From: Anastatus disparis
Lineage: Eukaryota; Arthropoda; Insecta; Hymenoptera; Eupelmidae
DNA: 64,000 nucleotides
Direction: 5' to 3'
NCBI GenBank assembly: GCA_017163975.1
Contig: JAFFSR010000239.1
Coordinates: 5,580,001-5,644,000 of the forward strand
Under the pieces are notes generated by a model that was not told the origin of the DNA, made no database searches, and saw nothing but the letters and a program-made list of their open reading frames with translations. Made by a program: the position numbers and the translations under genes. Of the stretch, positions 37,780 through 48,659 are shown one piece after another (the first letter of the stretch is position 1; every line of letters starts with the position of its first letter).

Positions 37780-37785
37780 TTTATT
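37780..37785 (-). terminator. Likely polyadenylation signal of the cuticular-protein gene
   Basis: AATAAA on the - strand (TTTATT on +) lies about 280 bases after the TAG stop at 38064-38062, giving a plausible 3' UTR length. Other AATAAA words occur in this AT-rich DNA, for example near 37840, so the exact site is uncertain. Confidence 0.4.
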
Positions 37786-38061
37786 CACAATCTATAAAGA
37801 CTAACCATAGTTATTTACAATACTCGTGCCGTTGCGTTATAAATAAAATATACCGGCACTTGGCTAAAAAAAAATACATACGCAGCTTTGGTTCGTGAAA
37901 CAAGAGTATACTTATTACTACAAGAATACAATGTAAAGAAAAACAAGATCTCAACTCGATCTTGTCACTAGTTGTATGTTCATTAACCCCAGGAAGTGAG
38001 AGTTTTCTTCTCTCACAAGTCCAGAAGGAATTGAACTAATTTTCACCCATAGCTTTATTAT

Positions 38062-40477
38062 CTATGGAGTACCTGTTCCTGGATCAGGAAGCATAACTGG
38101 AGTTGCAGGCAAAATTTGTGGCGATTCATTATTGGCTTCTACTATATTAGGAACCGGAACTTCTTGCACAACTTGCTGTGTTTCGTGACCATGTTCGTGA
38201 TGGTGTCCATGATGATGATGACCGTGATGACCATGATGATGGTGACCATGATGTTCATGATGGTGATGATTATCATGATGATGGTGATGGTGATTATCAT
38301 GGTGATGATGATGTTTCAAGTCATGATGATGATGATGGCCCAATTCATGATGATGATGATGTTTCAAGTCGTGATGATGGTGGTGGCCTAATTCGTGATG
38401 ATGATGGTGTTTTAAATCATGATGGTGGTGGTGGTCTAAATCGTGATGATGGTGATGGTCTAATTTGTGATGATGATGGTGTTTCAATTCATGGTGATGA
38501 TGATGTTTTAATTCGTGATGATGATGATGTTTTAATTCATGGTGATGATGATGTTTCAATTCGTGATGATGGTGATGTCCTAATTCATGATGATGGTGAT
38601 GGCCCAATTCATGATGATGGTGATGGCCTAATTCGTGATGATGATGATGGTGACCGTGATGATCATGATGGTGATGATCATCATGGTGGTGATGATGTCC
38701 TACGTCATGGAAATGTTCTTCATGATGGGTTCCATCCTGTTGATGGTGCTCCACTTCATGGTGATATGATTCTGGTTCAACATGATGCTCTTCATGATGA
38801 CTATGATGACCATGGGTTTCATGTTTATCACCATGGATTTCAGCATGAAAACCATCTTTATCGGCATGATAAGTTACAACGCGTACACTGCCGCCTGGTT
38901 CTGCTACGCTGTACGCACCTGCTACGTTATCGCCTGTATAAGGTATCAAAGTAAAACGATTAGTATCTTTCACTGCTTTATATGGTAATAAGACTGCGTT
39001 AAACGGAAGTGTTTGTGTGTAGAAAATTATGTGATATTTTATACCTTTAAACTATATTTATTTTTTAGTTAAAATATACTTAAGATGTACATAAAGATAA
39101 TGCTATCTATGATCTAATTTTCTTTTATAATTACAAATAAAATTCATTTGAAATCATAAGCCATGAAACATGAATTATAAGTATATTGAACTCAGCAGTA
39201 TGATGATACAACGTTAATAAATTTTCACAGTTTTATAACTGAAAGTTAGTCTTTTTATAGTATGATTTATTACACTGTAATAACACACTTCAATTTATTA
39301 ATAAAACAATTATAGCAACGTATACTTTTATCATAAAAATTTAATTATAGCTAAACAATACTATTTAGTGGTAAAGTTAATGAATTTCTTTCTTTATGTT
39401 GTTAATGATAGACTGTATAAACTTTTGGATGATTGTTAATAAAATTTTTTAATTATTCCAGTTTATAATTAAAAGATAGCAAGACATTTTTCGAATTTTA
39501 TATTTATAACGGAAAATTTCTTCTCCGTCGTAAAAATTTTAAATTACAAAGAATAAATAATTTCTTAAAAAAAGCAGTTAAAATTCAAAGTGAAGATATT
39601 TAATGAAAATATTCATATGTTTTCATTAGAGAGTAAACATTATTCTGTAAAAAATTAAAATATGTTTCATGTAATATTCGTCTTCTTTTACGCTACCTCA
39701 CCGGCATACGGAGATCAGGTACTCTCATTTTATTAGCAAACATTTTTTTACAATTTTCAACAATTTGCATATTTTAAATTTAAATTGGGAAAAAAAATCC
39801 AGTTTTTCAAAAGGTAAACGGTTCAAGAAACTACTTTATTTGGTTAGAAAAAAATACGACTTTCAAGAGAAAGCTTAAAAACTAGATAAGTATTCATTTT
39901 GAACTAGAACTACATTGCAAAAAAGTTAAAACAAAGAAAAAAAATTGAAAAGAAAACAAGACGTATGTCTATACGCATACGTCGACGTCGCAGTCTCACC
40001 GGAATAAAATACACATTTTACAATCATTGAGAAAGGTGTGTACATCCGAATGAAAGCGAATGTATGTATAATGTTAACGCGTAATTGGCTACAAAAACCA
40101 CGTACAAACTTTATATGGCTTTATGCGCGTGTAACAAACAGCAGTAGCAGCTGCAATAACAACAACAACAACTTACCGTCGCGTATCTCTTTCTGTCCGT
40201 GAAAGTCGCCGGTATGAAAATCTTCGACACCATAAGAAAACTCATACTTCGGATGAGCAAAATAATCGACATGGTGATTTTCATGATGTTCGTGATCGCC
40301 GAGATGCTCGTAATGCGGTATTTTTATTTCAACCTCGTGCCCTTCCACTGGCCCATGGAAATGCGTGAAGGAAGTTGCTTTATGGATCTCATTATGCTCG
40401 CCGCCTAATCCTAGAAGATCATCGGCTCGAGAATAAGGTACGAGCAATAGAATGGCACTTAAAGCACCTGTTATTGA
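38062..40477 (-). CDS. RR-2 type cuticular protein with long histidine-rich tail (5' exon missing)
   Basis: This is a structural cuticle protein expected to be secreted and to bind chitin. Coding exons are 40477-40178 plus one base at 40177, then 38933-38062 (stop TAG); the intron is 40176-38934 (GTAAGT donor, TACAG acceptor). Exon 40477-40177 follows a TTTTTTACAG acceptor in phase 0, so a short first exon with the ATG is missing. It opens with a signal-peptide core (SITGALSAILLLVPYSRA). Counting from this exon, the Rebers-Riddiford domain spans about residues 78-133: YEFSYGVEDFHTGDFHGQK, then RDGDNVAGAYSVAEPGG, SVRVVTYHAD and GFHAEI, with Gly101 split by the intron. About 14 tandem units of five His plus (E/D/K)-L-(G/K/D) follow, then a Pro/Val-rich end. 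About 390 residues plus exon 1. The usual Asn before GF and the NAVV ending are altered to D and HAEI. The family assignment is firm; the role of the His tail is inferred. Confidence 0.85.
38200..38700 (-). repeat. 24-bp tandem repeat encoding His5-X-Leu-X units
   Basis: About 14 consecutive 24-base units encode five histidines followed by Glu/Asp/Lys, Leu and Gly/Lys/Asp. They sit within a larger His-rich stretch whose flanks are less regular (HHG, HHD and HHN variants). Units differ at synonymous positions (CAT/CAC) and at the last three residues in a patterned way: ELG x3, ELK x4, then KLD, DLD, DLK, then alternating ELG and DLK. This pattern points to stepwise unit duplication. The opposite strand reads GATGATGATG and opens long Asp/His or Met-rich frames that are not genes. 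Confidence 0.9.
38934..40176 (-). other. Intron 2 of the cuticular-protein gene
   Basis: 1243 bp, bounded by GTAAGT at 40176-40171 and TACAG at 38938-38934 (as read on the - strand). Splicing joins ATTCGAGAC-like codons to GGC GAT AAC and restores the RR-2 motif RDGDNV exactly, which is the main evidence for the junction. The sequence near 39960-40140 is richer in G+C than the rest and could be an intronic regulatory element. Confidence 0.8.
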
Positions 40478-40489
40478 CTGTAAAAAATT

Positions 40490-42040
40490 AATATATATTA
40501 TTATTAAATATTAACATAAATTATTATCAATATTATTCGGTTTCAATTTATTAGAGTTATAAGCTTGCGTTGCACACTATGTTCATATTTCAGTTTAATA
40601 ATTTATTAAAATATTGAAATTTTAAATATTAAAATAAAATGAAACATGTGAGAAATTCGTGAAGAATAATTAATTTATTAAACTGTCATTTTTGGCTAAT
40701 AATCGTTACCTAATCAGAACGAAACGTTTATAAAGGAAATCATGAATGCTTTGGAAATTGCAAAGTACAATCATTTGTAAGGGTGAAATTAATATGACTA
40801 TAGGATGAAATTAATATTACAATATTTAAAATTAAATGTCAATTTAAAATATTGTAAGTTGCATATAATTATAAACTCGAAAATAATTAATTTTAATGAT
40901 CATTATTACGCTTTATTTTATGCTGGATTCATATCAAACGTTTAATTTAAACCAATCAAAATAATCCTATTGGGATAACAGATTTTTACTATTAACTTTT
41001 TAAGACGACATTAATAAGATCATATTGTTTAATTATTTATTCAATTAACTATTCATATTTATTTGCGAAAAAACTGGGAAATCGTCAGTAAATATATTTA
41101 ACATAGTATTATTGAATATATATATTAAACGAAATTTAAACGTTAGAGGACTGATTGAATATAAACTAAAAAAAATCTCAAATGATAATCATTGAATTTA
41201 ATTTGATATTTACCAAGATATTATACTCTAATAATCAACGGATTAACGTTATTAATTAACGGATTCTATTTAATTTATTATACTATTAAATTGAAATAAT
41301 ACGAATTCCGCCCTATACATTGCATTAATTAACCAACTTGCTTAATAATTATATTCCTATAAGGTATAATATAATGTAATTACATACTGTATTCCGTATA
41401 AATGTTCCGGGCTCATTTGAAAATCACTTATGAAGTAATTTTAGAATTTATTAATCTTATATATATGCGCACATAAATCGAATAATAAACTTTATTGTAT
41501 AATATTTAATTTCAGATTTATAATTTCGTATTATGTATGATTTTAATAAGCTCGAAATTAAAATACAATATTTAATTTGTTGGAAATATAATATTCGAAG
41601 ACTGAGAATGATATTATTGAAATGAAATATTTAATTATCCATCCTATACAATTTAAATAACAGCATTCAGAATTGAAAATAAAAAGAACATAATGTAATT
41701 TAATATAAACTTACGTTGGTGAAAAAAAAACTAGTATTTTAATTAAAATTGAAAATGAAATTATTTTTTTTTTTTAAAGAAAAATTAAAGGTTGGTTAAA
41801 ATGCATTATTTTAAAATGCATAATATTATTATTTTGCCAACTTTAATCACGAAAATTAAATGCGAAAATTTATAAAGTTCTGCATAATTTAAGCATGAAA
41901 TTATATTTACAAAAGCGAAATAATTCGAGCAATCTCTTTAATAATGTAAAATTTGATTAAATATCAAATTAAATATTCGGCAAAAAATTAATACAAGCAT
42001 TAAAGCGCACTAGGTTAAAGCTTCATATTTCAGCAGGAGC
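40490..42040. other. AT-rich upstream region or first intron of the cuticular-protein gene
   Basis: Expected to contain the short first coding exon or to be part of a longer first intron. A weak candidate first exon (ATG AAC ATA, then GTGTGC) lies at 40586-40578 on the - strand in the right phase, but its donor is poor. No better candidate is convincing. Confidence 0.35.
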
Positions 42041-42290
42041 CTGATTCCCTCTGTAATCAGAAAATTAATTGAGAAGAGCAGCGTGGGGGGAACGGTGGGA
42101 AGGGAGGGAAATAACGTGTTGCAGTTTACGCGTGTCGTTTATAACGGAGCACGTATTGGATTCGCGCGAATATTTTTGATAACGATTCTTTGCAGTTAAA
42201 ATGCCTGTATCGAATTGCAGAACTGTAAAAGGGTAGCGATTTTCAATAGCAAATTGTTTGATTTCTATCAACTACTTTGAATACGATTCG
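42041..42290 (-). promoter_or_regulatory. G+C-rich island, candidate promoter
   Basis: A sharp rise in G+C in otherwise AT-rich DNA upstream of the cuticular-protein gene. On the - strand it holds TTATAAACGACACGCG (a TATA-like box at about 42144-42139) with C-rich sequence downstream. It would suit a TATA-driven promoter for this gene, but no compatible first coding exon could be linked to it. A 68-codon open - frame (42065-42271) crosses it without a recognisable family. Confidence 0.25.
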
Positions 42291-42299
42291 TTTTTAAGT

Positions 42300-43055
42300 T
42301 ATCGGATACTGTCATATTTATTATGGCTGTTAATTAAAAATTGCTCGTTTAAGTAATTCATTTAATCACAGGGTCACTGATTTTGATCTTTATTTTTATT
42401 TTTTATGTTTCCAATTTAATTCAATACTGTTATTAAATTTTATTTTATGACTATGAATTAGTTAAAGTTATATGTTTTTTATTTTCTTTTTTTATATGAT
42501 GAAAAAATATTTTGAAATAAATATTCTTCAATTTACATTTCGGTGTATATCTTACATCTTGATAATTCATATTTTAAGTTTGAATTAAGCTTGTTTCAAT
42601 AAAATCGTATTTCTTTTTTTATTTTGATAATAATTGACGTAAAATTATAAAAAACTTTTTTAAAAAATGATGGATTCGCTTTTAGACTTTGTATTTTGTA
42701 TCAATTTGAAAGATTTTTGGATATTTGACTTTATCTCTTTTTTAAAAAATATTTTTTTTAGTTTCAAAAAAGATATAGTTTTGTTCGAATAAAAATTTTT
42801 TTCTAATTTGAAAAATTGAAACAAAACTTTAATAGATTAAGAATTGAAATTTAGTTTAATCCAGATCTGAAATTGTAAAAAGATACAGTTTCTATACAAA
42901 ACCTTCTAGCTTTCAATAAAATTTTAATTCAAACGACCGAATGGTAAAAATGGGCGTGAAATTCAAAAGTTCCACTCTGTACAACCTTTGCACTCAATAA
43001 TTTTGAATAATAAAATAAAAAAATGTTTCTGTTGATACAAACAACTATGAATTAA
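42300..43055. other. AT-rich DNA without a recognisable gene
   Basis: Very A+T-rich, with no feature recognised. Confidence 0.55.
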
Positions 43056-43061
43056 TAGTAC

Positions 43062-43235
43062 ATTATGCAACTAGAGAGTAAAGTCGCATATTTCTCCCGA
43101 CGAAAAGTTTACTACCCGAGCGAAGCGAGGGGAGTAAATTTCCGAGAGATAAATAGACTTTACTCTCGTATAGCATATTTTACTTTATTCCTAACTCAAC
43201 AGTGGCCAGTTTATTAACTTAAAAAAGCGGGCCTG
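43062..43235 (-). repeat. Palindromic GAAGCGAG / AGTAAAGTC repeat, copy 2
   Basis: 43062-43172 has inverted ends: GCAACTAGAGAGTAAAGTC at the left and GACTTTACTCTCGTATAGCA at the right. They surround a CGAGCGAAGCGAGGGGAG core. Its left end matches the right end of the 9295-9432 repeat in inverted orientation. Directly after it, 43175-43235 (TTATTCCTAACTCAACAG, then TTAACTTAAAAAAG and GGGCC) has a diverged inverted partner at about 43500-43560 (GGCCCACTTTATGAG, then CTGTTGGGGTAGGAATAA). The second pair may bound an adjacent or nested element of about 390 bp. Confidence 0.6.
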
Positions 43236-43499
43236 ACTAAAGAAATTAAAATATAAATTAAGTTAATAATCAAATATTGTTGAGAATTATGAACATAAAT
43301 TCTCATAATAAATATTTTTAGGAAAAAATTTTTTTTTTCAAATATTTTAAAACTTTAATAATAAAATTTCATAATTTTTTCAAAATTTTAATTTTTATTG
43401 AAATATAGTATTTTAAATATTATTATTTAAATACACAAATTTTTTATTAAGCGGAAATAAAATACATTATTCCCGCTAATATTTTAGAAGTCAGTTATA

Positions 43500-43560
43500 T
43501 CTTACTTCCGGCCCACTTTATGAGTTATAAAGTAGCTATTACTGTTGGGGTAGGAATAAA
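43500..43560. repeat. Diverged inverted partner of 43175-43235
   Basis: Read on the - strand this gives TTTATTCCTACCCCAACAGT and ends in GTGGGCCGGAAG, parallel to TTTATTCCTAACTCAACAGT and GCGGGCCTGA at 43180-43235. The two therefore look like terminal inverted repeats of a small element spanning about 43175-43560, with AT-rich, non-coding DNA between them. Confidence 0.45.
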
Positions 43561-46036
43561 AAAATTTTTTTAAACTTATTAAAATCGTAATTTATGATAA
43601 TTAAAATTATAGAAATTAGTTTGTTCTTAAAAAATCATTCAAGATGAATCACACTTGTCACACAATCCGAATAAAATAAAAAATCTTGACGCGATCTCAC
43701 AAAAAAACTTAATCAATTCAAACAAAAGAAAAAAATATTTTTAATAAACCGTTTACTCTTGAATTAAAACAATAACTTTCACTTTAATTAAACTTCCTTT
43801 CCATCTCATAAACATTAAAATTCTAAAACTTATAATACCTTTAAATTCATTTTTATTAAAAAACACCTTAAACTTTAACGGCGGCTTAATGGTAACTGCA
43901 CTCTTGCAAGGACGTTTCTAGGCTTTTATACCAAATCCGACCGAACCATGTGCTAGTAAAAATTTTTCATACACATTTACATTATATCCCCATACATAGA
44001 TGCACAATACATACAAAAATTGACCATCTTCTCGACTACTTGTTGTAAAATGAAAAAAAAGGAAAAAGAAATAAATAAAAAGGTGGGGATAGCAAGGCAC
44101 GCGTACAAAAACCTTCTCTCTCTGCTGAGGGGCCGTCAATCTTCTTTCTTTTACTCTTGCTTTTTTTTTCTACCTTCCTTCCTTTCTTTCTTTCTTCAAA
44201 TCGGCTTCACTTTTCAATTATAGCTATATATGATTGCGTGCTTTATTTTACAATTCCAAGCGTTATACGGCAGATACATATAAACGCGTGCTAATTAATG
44301 CACTCGTAACAACTTTTCCTTGGGAAGCATGTCAATAATGTAATAACTGCTTTAAATGAGGAAAATTAAAGACGAGTTTATAGTCGATAAGATAAGTTTT
44401 ATTAATTTTATAACATAATTTCATTCAATTTTTAAATATTTATTTATATATAACAAAACATTGAATTATAAACTTTTATTTATTATTTCTGTATTTTTAA
44501 ATTTTTTTCGATTAATAAATTTCAACACGGCATAAATATCATTTTTCAATAAGGATCAGAAAGAGATTTTATTAATATCATTTCATACTTAATATAAAAT
44601 AACCTTAGGTACGAATGCCGTATTATTCATATATTTTTAATGAAAATATGACAAAACAAGACATCTCATATGTAGGCTTTACGCTACTTATGAGAGCAGC
44701 AATACAATGACAAAATGGAATTTAATATTTACTAAAGAAAACATTTTCCATACGAATTTCAATTTATCTTTGCAAATTTCAGTATTTCGTACTAAGAATA
44801 ATGATAGCATTGGCAATATATTATCTGAGCTGCGTTTTAATTATGATTTTGTCGTTAAATAACTTATATTGATAATATTAATTAAAATAGACCTGTTATA
44901 TGCATTAAATAAGTTATATTAATAACATTAATTGAAATGGACATATCATATACCTTATAATCCTTATAACATCGATTAATTTATAATTGTATGATATAAA
45001 TACGTATCGAATATTCTATAAACTTTATTCTTTATTTTGATTGCATATAACTTGCTGAAAATTTTAAAGAAAATTTATAATTTATAGAATAATAAAAATT
45101 GTAGTTTGTCGCTTTTGCCAACTTGCCAAATAGATTATGCAGGTCAAATTTGCAGTTCTTGACGAGATAAAAAAAGAAACGCGTGACCTCGTTTCAAAAA
45201 AAGAAAAAAAAATAGGAAAAAGAGAAAGAGGGAGAGATTCGACAAAAGTTCGAAAGCTTCGGGGGTTATCGAAATCGCAAAGCAATAGAATCTCGCCAAA
45301 GGCGTGAGCCAATCCATCCGATATGGAAATTTCTCACACAGCCTCTGGCTTTGGATAAAGATACATTGTTTGGAGAGACGAAGACGAGTTCAATATTGTC
45401 TTTTTCTTTTTTTTATATACCAAAGGCAATTGAACTATGGTGCGTTTTTCGTAGGTTTACATAGACAAATGGAATTCGAAAGCAGCAGGGTGTAAGATTT
45501 TCAGATAAGAATTTTTGTTTGGCAATTGTAATGTCGAGTCAAAGATTGCAATGCAAAGAGTCAAATAGGCGAGAAAAAAAGAGTTAGTGTTTGAGGAAGT
45601 GTTGTAAATTTTTGAAAAAAAATTTCATATATTTTTTGTAAGCTCTTTTTTTTTTAAATTACATTCAAAGTCAAGATTGAAAATTTGAACATTTCCTTCA
45701 TCTCAAAAACATTATTTTTTATCATTTATCGATACATTTATCACAAATGATATGGAAATTTTATTTTCTCAAAGTTTATAAGAATTTTCCATATTATTAA
45801 TTTTTAGATCGACTTTTAAGGTAGATGTTTTTATTTTGTAATAGTATACAAAAAGATTATAATACAATATACAACACATTACATAAAATTCGTACAAATA
45901 TTGCCTGTAAAATCGATATCACAGTCAATTAACTGATAATACTGAATATCTAGTCACTATTTCAGAAGTAATCTAATCGATAAATAAAATAAAATTCACA
46001 CAATAAAACTATATAATACAAAAAACGGACGATTAA
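43561..46036. other. AT-rich DNA with two purine/pyrimidine islands
   Basis: No gene is supported. Richer patches at about 43.9-44.3 kb and 45.08-45.6 kb contain CT/GA-rich runs; frames that cross them are low in complexity. Confidence 0.5.
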
Positions 46037-46049
46037 TATCCATCAGTCA
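46037..46049. repeat. Left 13-bp target-site duplication of SINE copy 1
   Basis: TATCCATCAGTCA here is repeated exactly at 46258-46270, directly after the SINE's A-rich tail, as expected for target-primed insertion. Confidence 0.8.
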
Positions 46050-46257
46050 GAGATCGTCAGAGGCTCACTCGGTAGAGTTTTGGATTCGTAGTCTTGAGGA
46101 CTCGAGTTCGAATCCCGCTCTCGGTAGCTGATTGATACAAGCACCACTTTATACGATATATGTGCTTCGTTCGCAAATGCACTCAAACGACCTCCGTCGC
46201 TAATTAACATCGTAATGATAGCATAAATAAAACGATGTTAAATAAAATTTAAAAAAG
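46050..46257 (+). mobile_element. tRNA-derived SINE, copy 1
   Basis: The head resembles a tRNA gene: an A-box-like GGCTCACTCGGTAGAG and a B-box GAGTTCGAATCCC lie at the usual spacing. A family-specific body follows (CAAGCACCACT, GTGCTTCGTTC, ACGACCTCCGTCGC, TAATTAACATCGTAATGATAG) and an A-rich tail (AAATAAAATTTAAAAAA). The anticodon position reads CGT, suggesting a tRNA-Thr(CGT)-like origin, but the anticodon stem is decayed. A 13-bp target duplication flanks it. This is a retrotransposed element, not a functional tRNA. Confidence 0.85.
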
Positions 46258-46391
46258 TATCCATCAGTCAAAATGAAAAAATTTAAAAAGAAATATAATC
46301 GAAAGTATTTTTAAAAATTTTGTTTCTTTCAAAATTTTGATATTTTTTTCATGGGTTTCGAATCTACAGTTATAATATGCAGATACTATTA
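46258..46391 (+). repeat. 134-bp SINE 3' flank shared with 51651-51784
   Basis: This host sequence begins with the SINE's own target duplication and is repeated in reverse complement, with roughly nine-tenths identity by eye, at 51651-51784. There it again follows a SINE. Shared blocks include GAAATATAATCGAAAGTATT and ATAATATGCAGATACTATTA. Sequence beyond both ends is not shared. Confidence 0.8.
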
Positions 46392-46399
46392 AATAAAAA

Positions 46400-48100
46400 A
46401 CTAACTTCCGGTTTAAAAATCCTCTTCTGGCTTCAACGGTAACTTAAAAATATTATTATTTGATTAGAAATACGCTTCTTACTATATCTACTTTATTTTT
46501 TATCATAATCAATAAATTTTATTTTAGAAATATACTGTATACATTTTTTCTATACTTCAGTGCATAAGCATAAAATTATGAATCTAAAATCGAATAAAAA
46601 CTGATATCGACTAAAACTACTTGTTGACCGATAAGTTCAACTAATCTAATTTACAAGTGAAATTTATATTTTCTACTTTAATGAGCGACATTACGACAAT
46701 ATTTACACTTCAAAAATATACATTTAAAACTTGACATTTCCAATCCATTCAGAAAATTATCTTTAATCAATAAATTTATTGACATTGAGAAAGTTACATT
46801 TATTTAATAAATAATTTCAAATTTACTCTTCATAATTACCCGTGAAAGTTGTTTAATTTAATATCAAAATTTAATTTATCCATCTTCAAAATGGAAATAT
46901 TTAACCGTGAAATAATGTTTAGCAAAATATCGTTATTTATTATAATTCTATCATCGCTAATTCGAAAGTTTAAACTACTCCATCATTCGATAATTAGTTT
47001 ATAAACATTTTAGAACAAACTAATGTTTTTCAAACAAATTAGTAAAGATGGATAATCCAGTTTTTGAAAAAAAACCTTACAAAATTAATATAGATGTAAG
47101 ACTAACTGATATCTCGCCATGCAAAGCCAAATAAAGAGTAGAAAATTAAAATACAATGGCAATTACATACGATTTCCGCAATTTTTCTACTTCATAAAAA
47201 AAATGGCATATAAAGAATGGCGCGTCTTGTTGTGTTCGACTGTTTCTACTTAAAAGAATGAGGTGCCTGATACTTTCAATTAACTTGGGTAAAATAGTTC
47301 TACAATTCATTAAAATAATTAAATAATTGTAATTTCTATATAAAAATTTCTTCCGTATTCATGTTTATATTTTTTAACATTCTTCCTGGTGTTGAATAAG
47401 TTATTAATATTTTTCTTCGTTTAATTCATACGGTTCTTCACTTCACTTTTTAACAGCTGCTTTACCTGTCAATATAATATTTAGAAAAAATTGTATTTAT
47501 AATTGTTATTTTTATGATTCTTTCATCAAAATAAAAATTATGTAAGAATAGATAATAATTTTTTTTAAACATTTATAATATTTATAACTCAATTATAAAT
47601 TGTTAAGCATGCATTGTTAAATAATCTTAATTTTTCATGAATTTTCAAGATTTTTATATTTTACTTCTTACAAACACCATCACTTTTCAGGTATTTTAAA
47701 ATATTATTTTCTTATTATTTAATACATAATTTAATATTTTCAAAGTCGTCCATCGTTTTAATCCCAAAAACTTTTAATGAAAACTTTTTTTGATATTTTG
47801 TATATATGTATTAATAAAATAAGTTATTAAATAATTTAATACGTACTAATTCTGATTAAAAGATATTTTCAAAATTTATACTTTTATATAAATACGATTT
47901 ATCTCTTCAATTAAAAAAATTTTTTTCATATATTTATTTCCGTATTCATGAATCTGTAATCTTCCTAGAAAATCATTATATATATATGCATAATATAATA
48001 ATAAATATTTACAAACAAACTTTTTCTAGATTCTAATTTTTTTCAAAAGTATTCCTTTTCACAAAAAACGAAACAAACAACAAAAAATAGCAAAACAAAA
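46400..48100. other. AT-rich DNA without a recognisable gene
   Basis: Very A+T-rich. No coding, RNA or transposon signal recognised. Confidence 0.55.
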
Positions 48101-48109
48101 GAAACATTG

Positions 48110-48650
48110 AAGGACTTGAATAAAAAAACAGTATAAAGTCCATAGTTCGAACGGAAGTGGAAATCGGGTCCTTAAGTTCCGAATCATGCTCTCTTTTTAC
48201 TACTGCTATATGCTACTTATTCTCCCCTCAAGTTGTTATTTTTTTTCTTCTTCTTTATGCGTGTAATTCATGCGTGAATACATAGAACCCTCGGGGAAAT
48301 AAAATCCGTGCTTCTTTTTTTTCTTCTTTTCTTTTTTGCTCTTCATACTCTCATGTAAAAAGGTTTATACAGTACACATGTATGTATATATGTGGATCAA
48401 CGTATATTCGATTGGAATACCGGACGACGTGCTGTGAATGTTAGGTATACTAAATTGAAAATCAAGACAGCATAGATATACATATATACATATACATGTA
48501 TACACATATGTATGTAAGATGGGTGTGTAACACGGAAACAAAGATTGCCGGTAGGCTGATAAGAATTTTTCCGAACAACTCTGTTTTGCTTCTTGCATAT
48601 AGAAGACGAGCAAGAGGAGAAGAAATGTGAATATAACTTTCTTCAAATAA
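48110..48650. other. Pyrimidine-rich and CATA-repeat island
   Basis: CT-rich runs (48190-48350) are followed by CATATATACATATACATG-type simple sequence (about 48475-48510). A - frame at 48646-48365 begins with a signal-peptide-like stretch but lacks an ATG in front of it (see findings). No gene is called. Confidence 0.4.
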
Positions 48651-48659
48651 AATTGTTAT

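Noticed and set aside
38116..38391. 91-codon + frame that is mostly Met and Val
   Set aside because: Another antisense shadow of the histidine repeat (ATGATGATG).
38178..38954. 258-codon + frame rich in Asp, His and Gly, opposite the cuticular gene
   Set aside because: It is the reverse reading of the CAT/CAC histidine repeats (GATGATG). The - strand has the RR-2 domain and correct splice sites.
38934..38973. Apparent N-terminus MKDTNRFTLIPYT of the His-rich frame
   Set aside because: This is intron sequence. The acceptor at 38934-38936 restores the RR-2 motif when joined to 40177.
40121..40176. Leu-rich extension (KLLLLLLQLLLL) at the end of exon 2's frame
   Set aside because: Intron read-through after the GTAAGT donor at 40176.
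42065..42271. 68-codon - frame in the 42-kb G+C island
   Set aside because: No ATG start, no family resemblance and no supporting splice sites; the island is better considered as possible promoter DNA.
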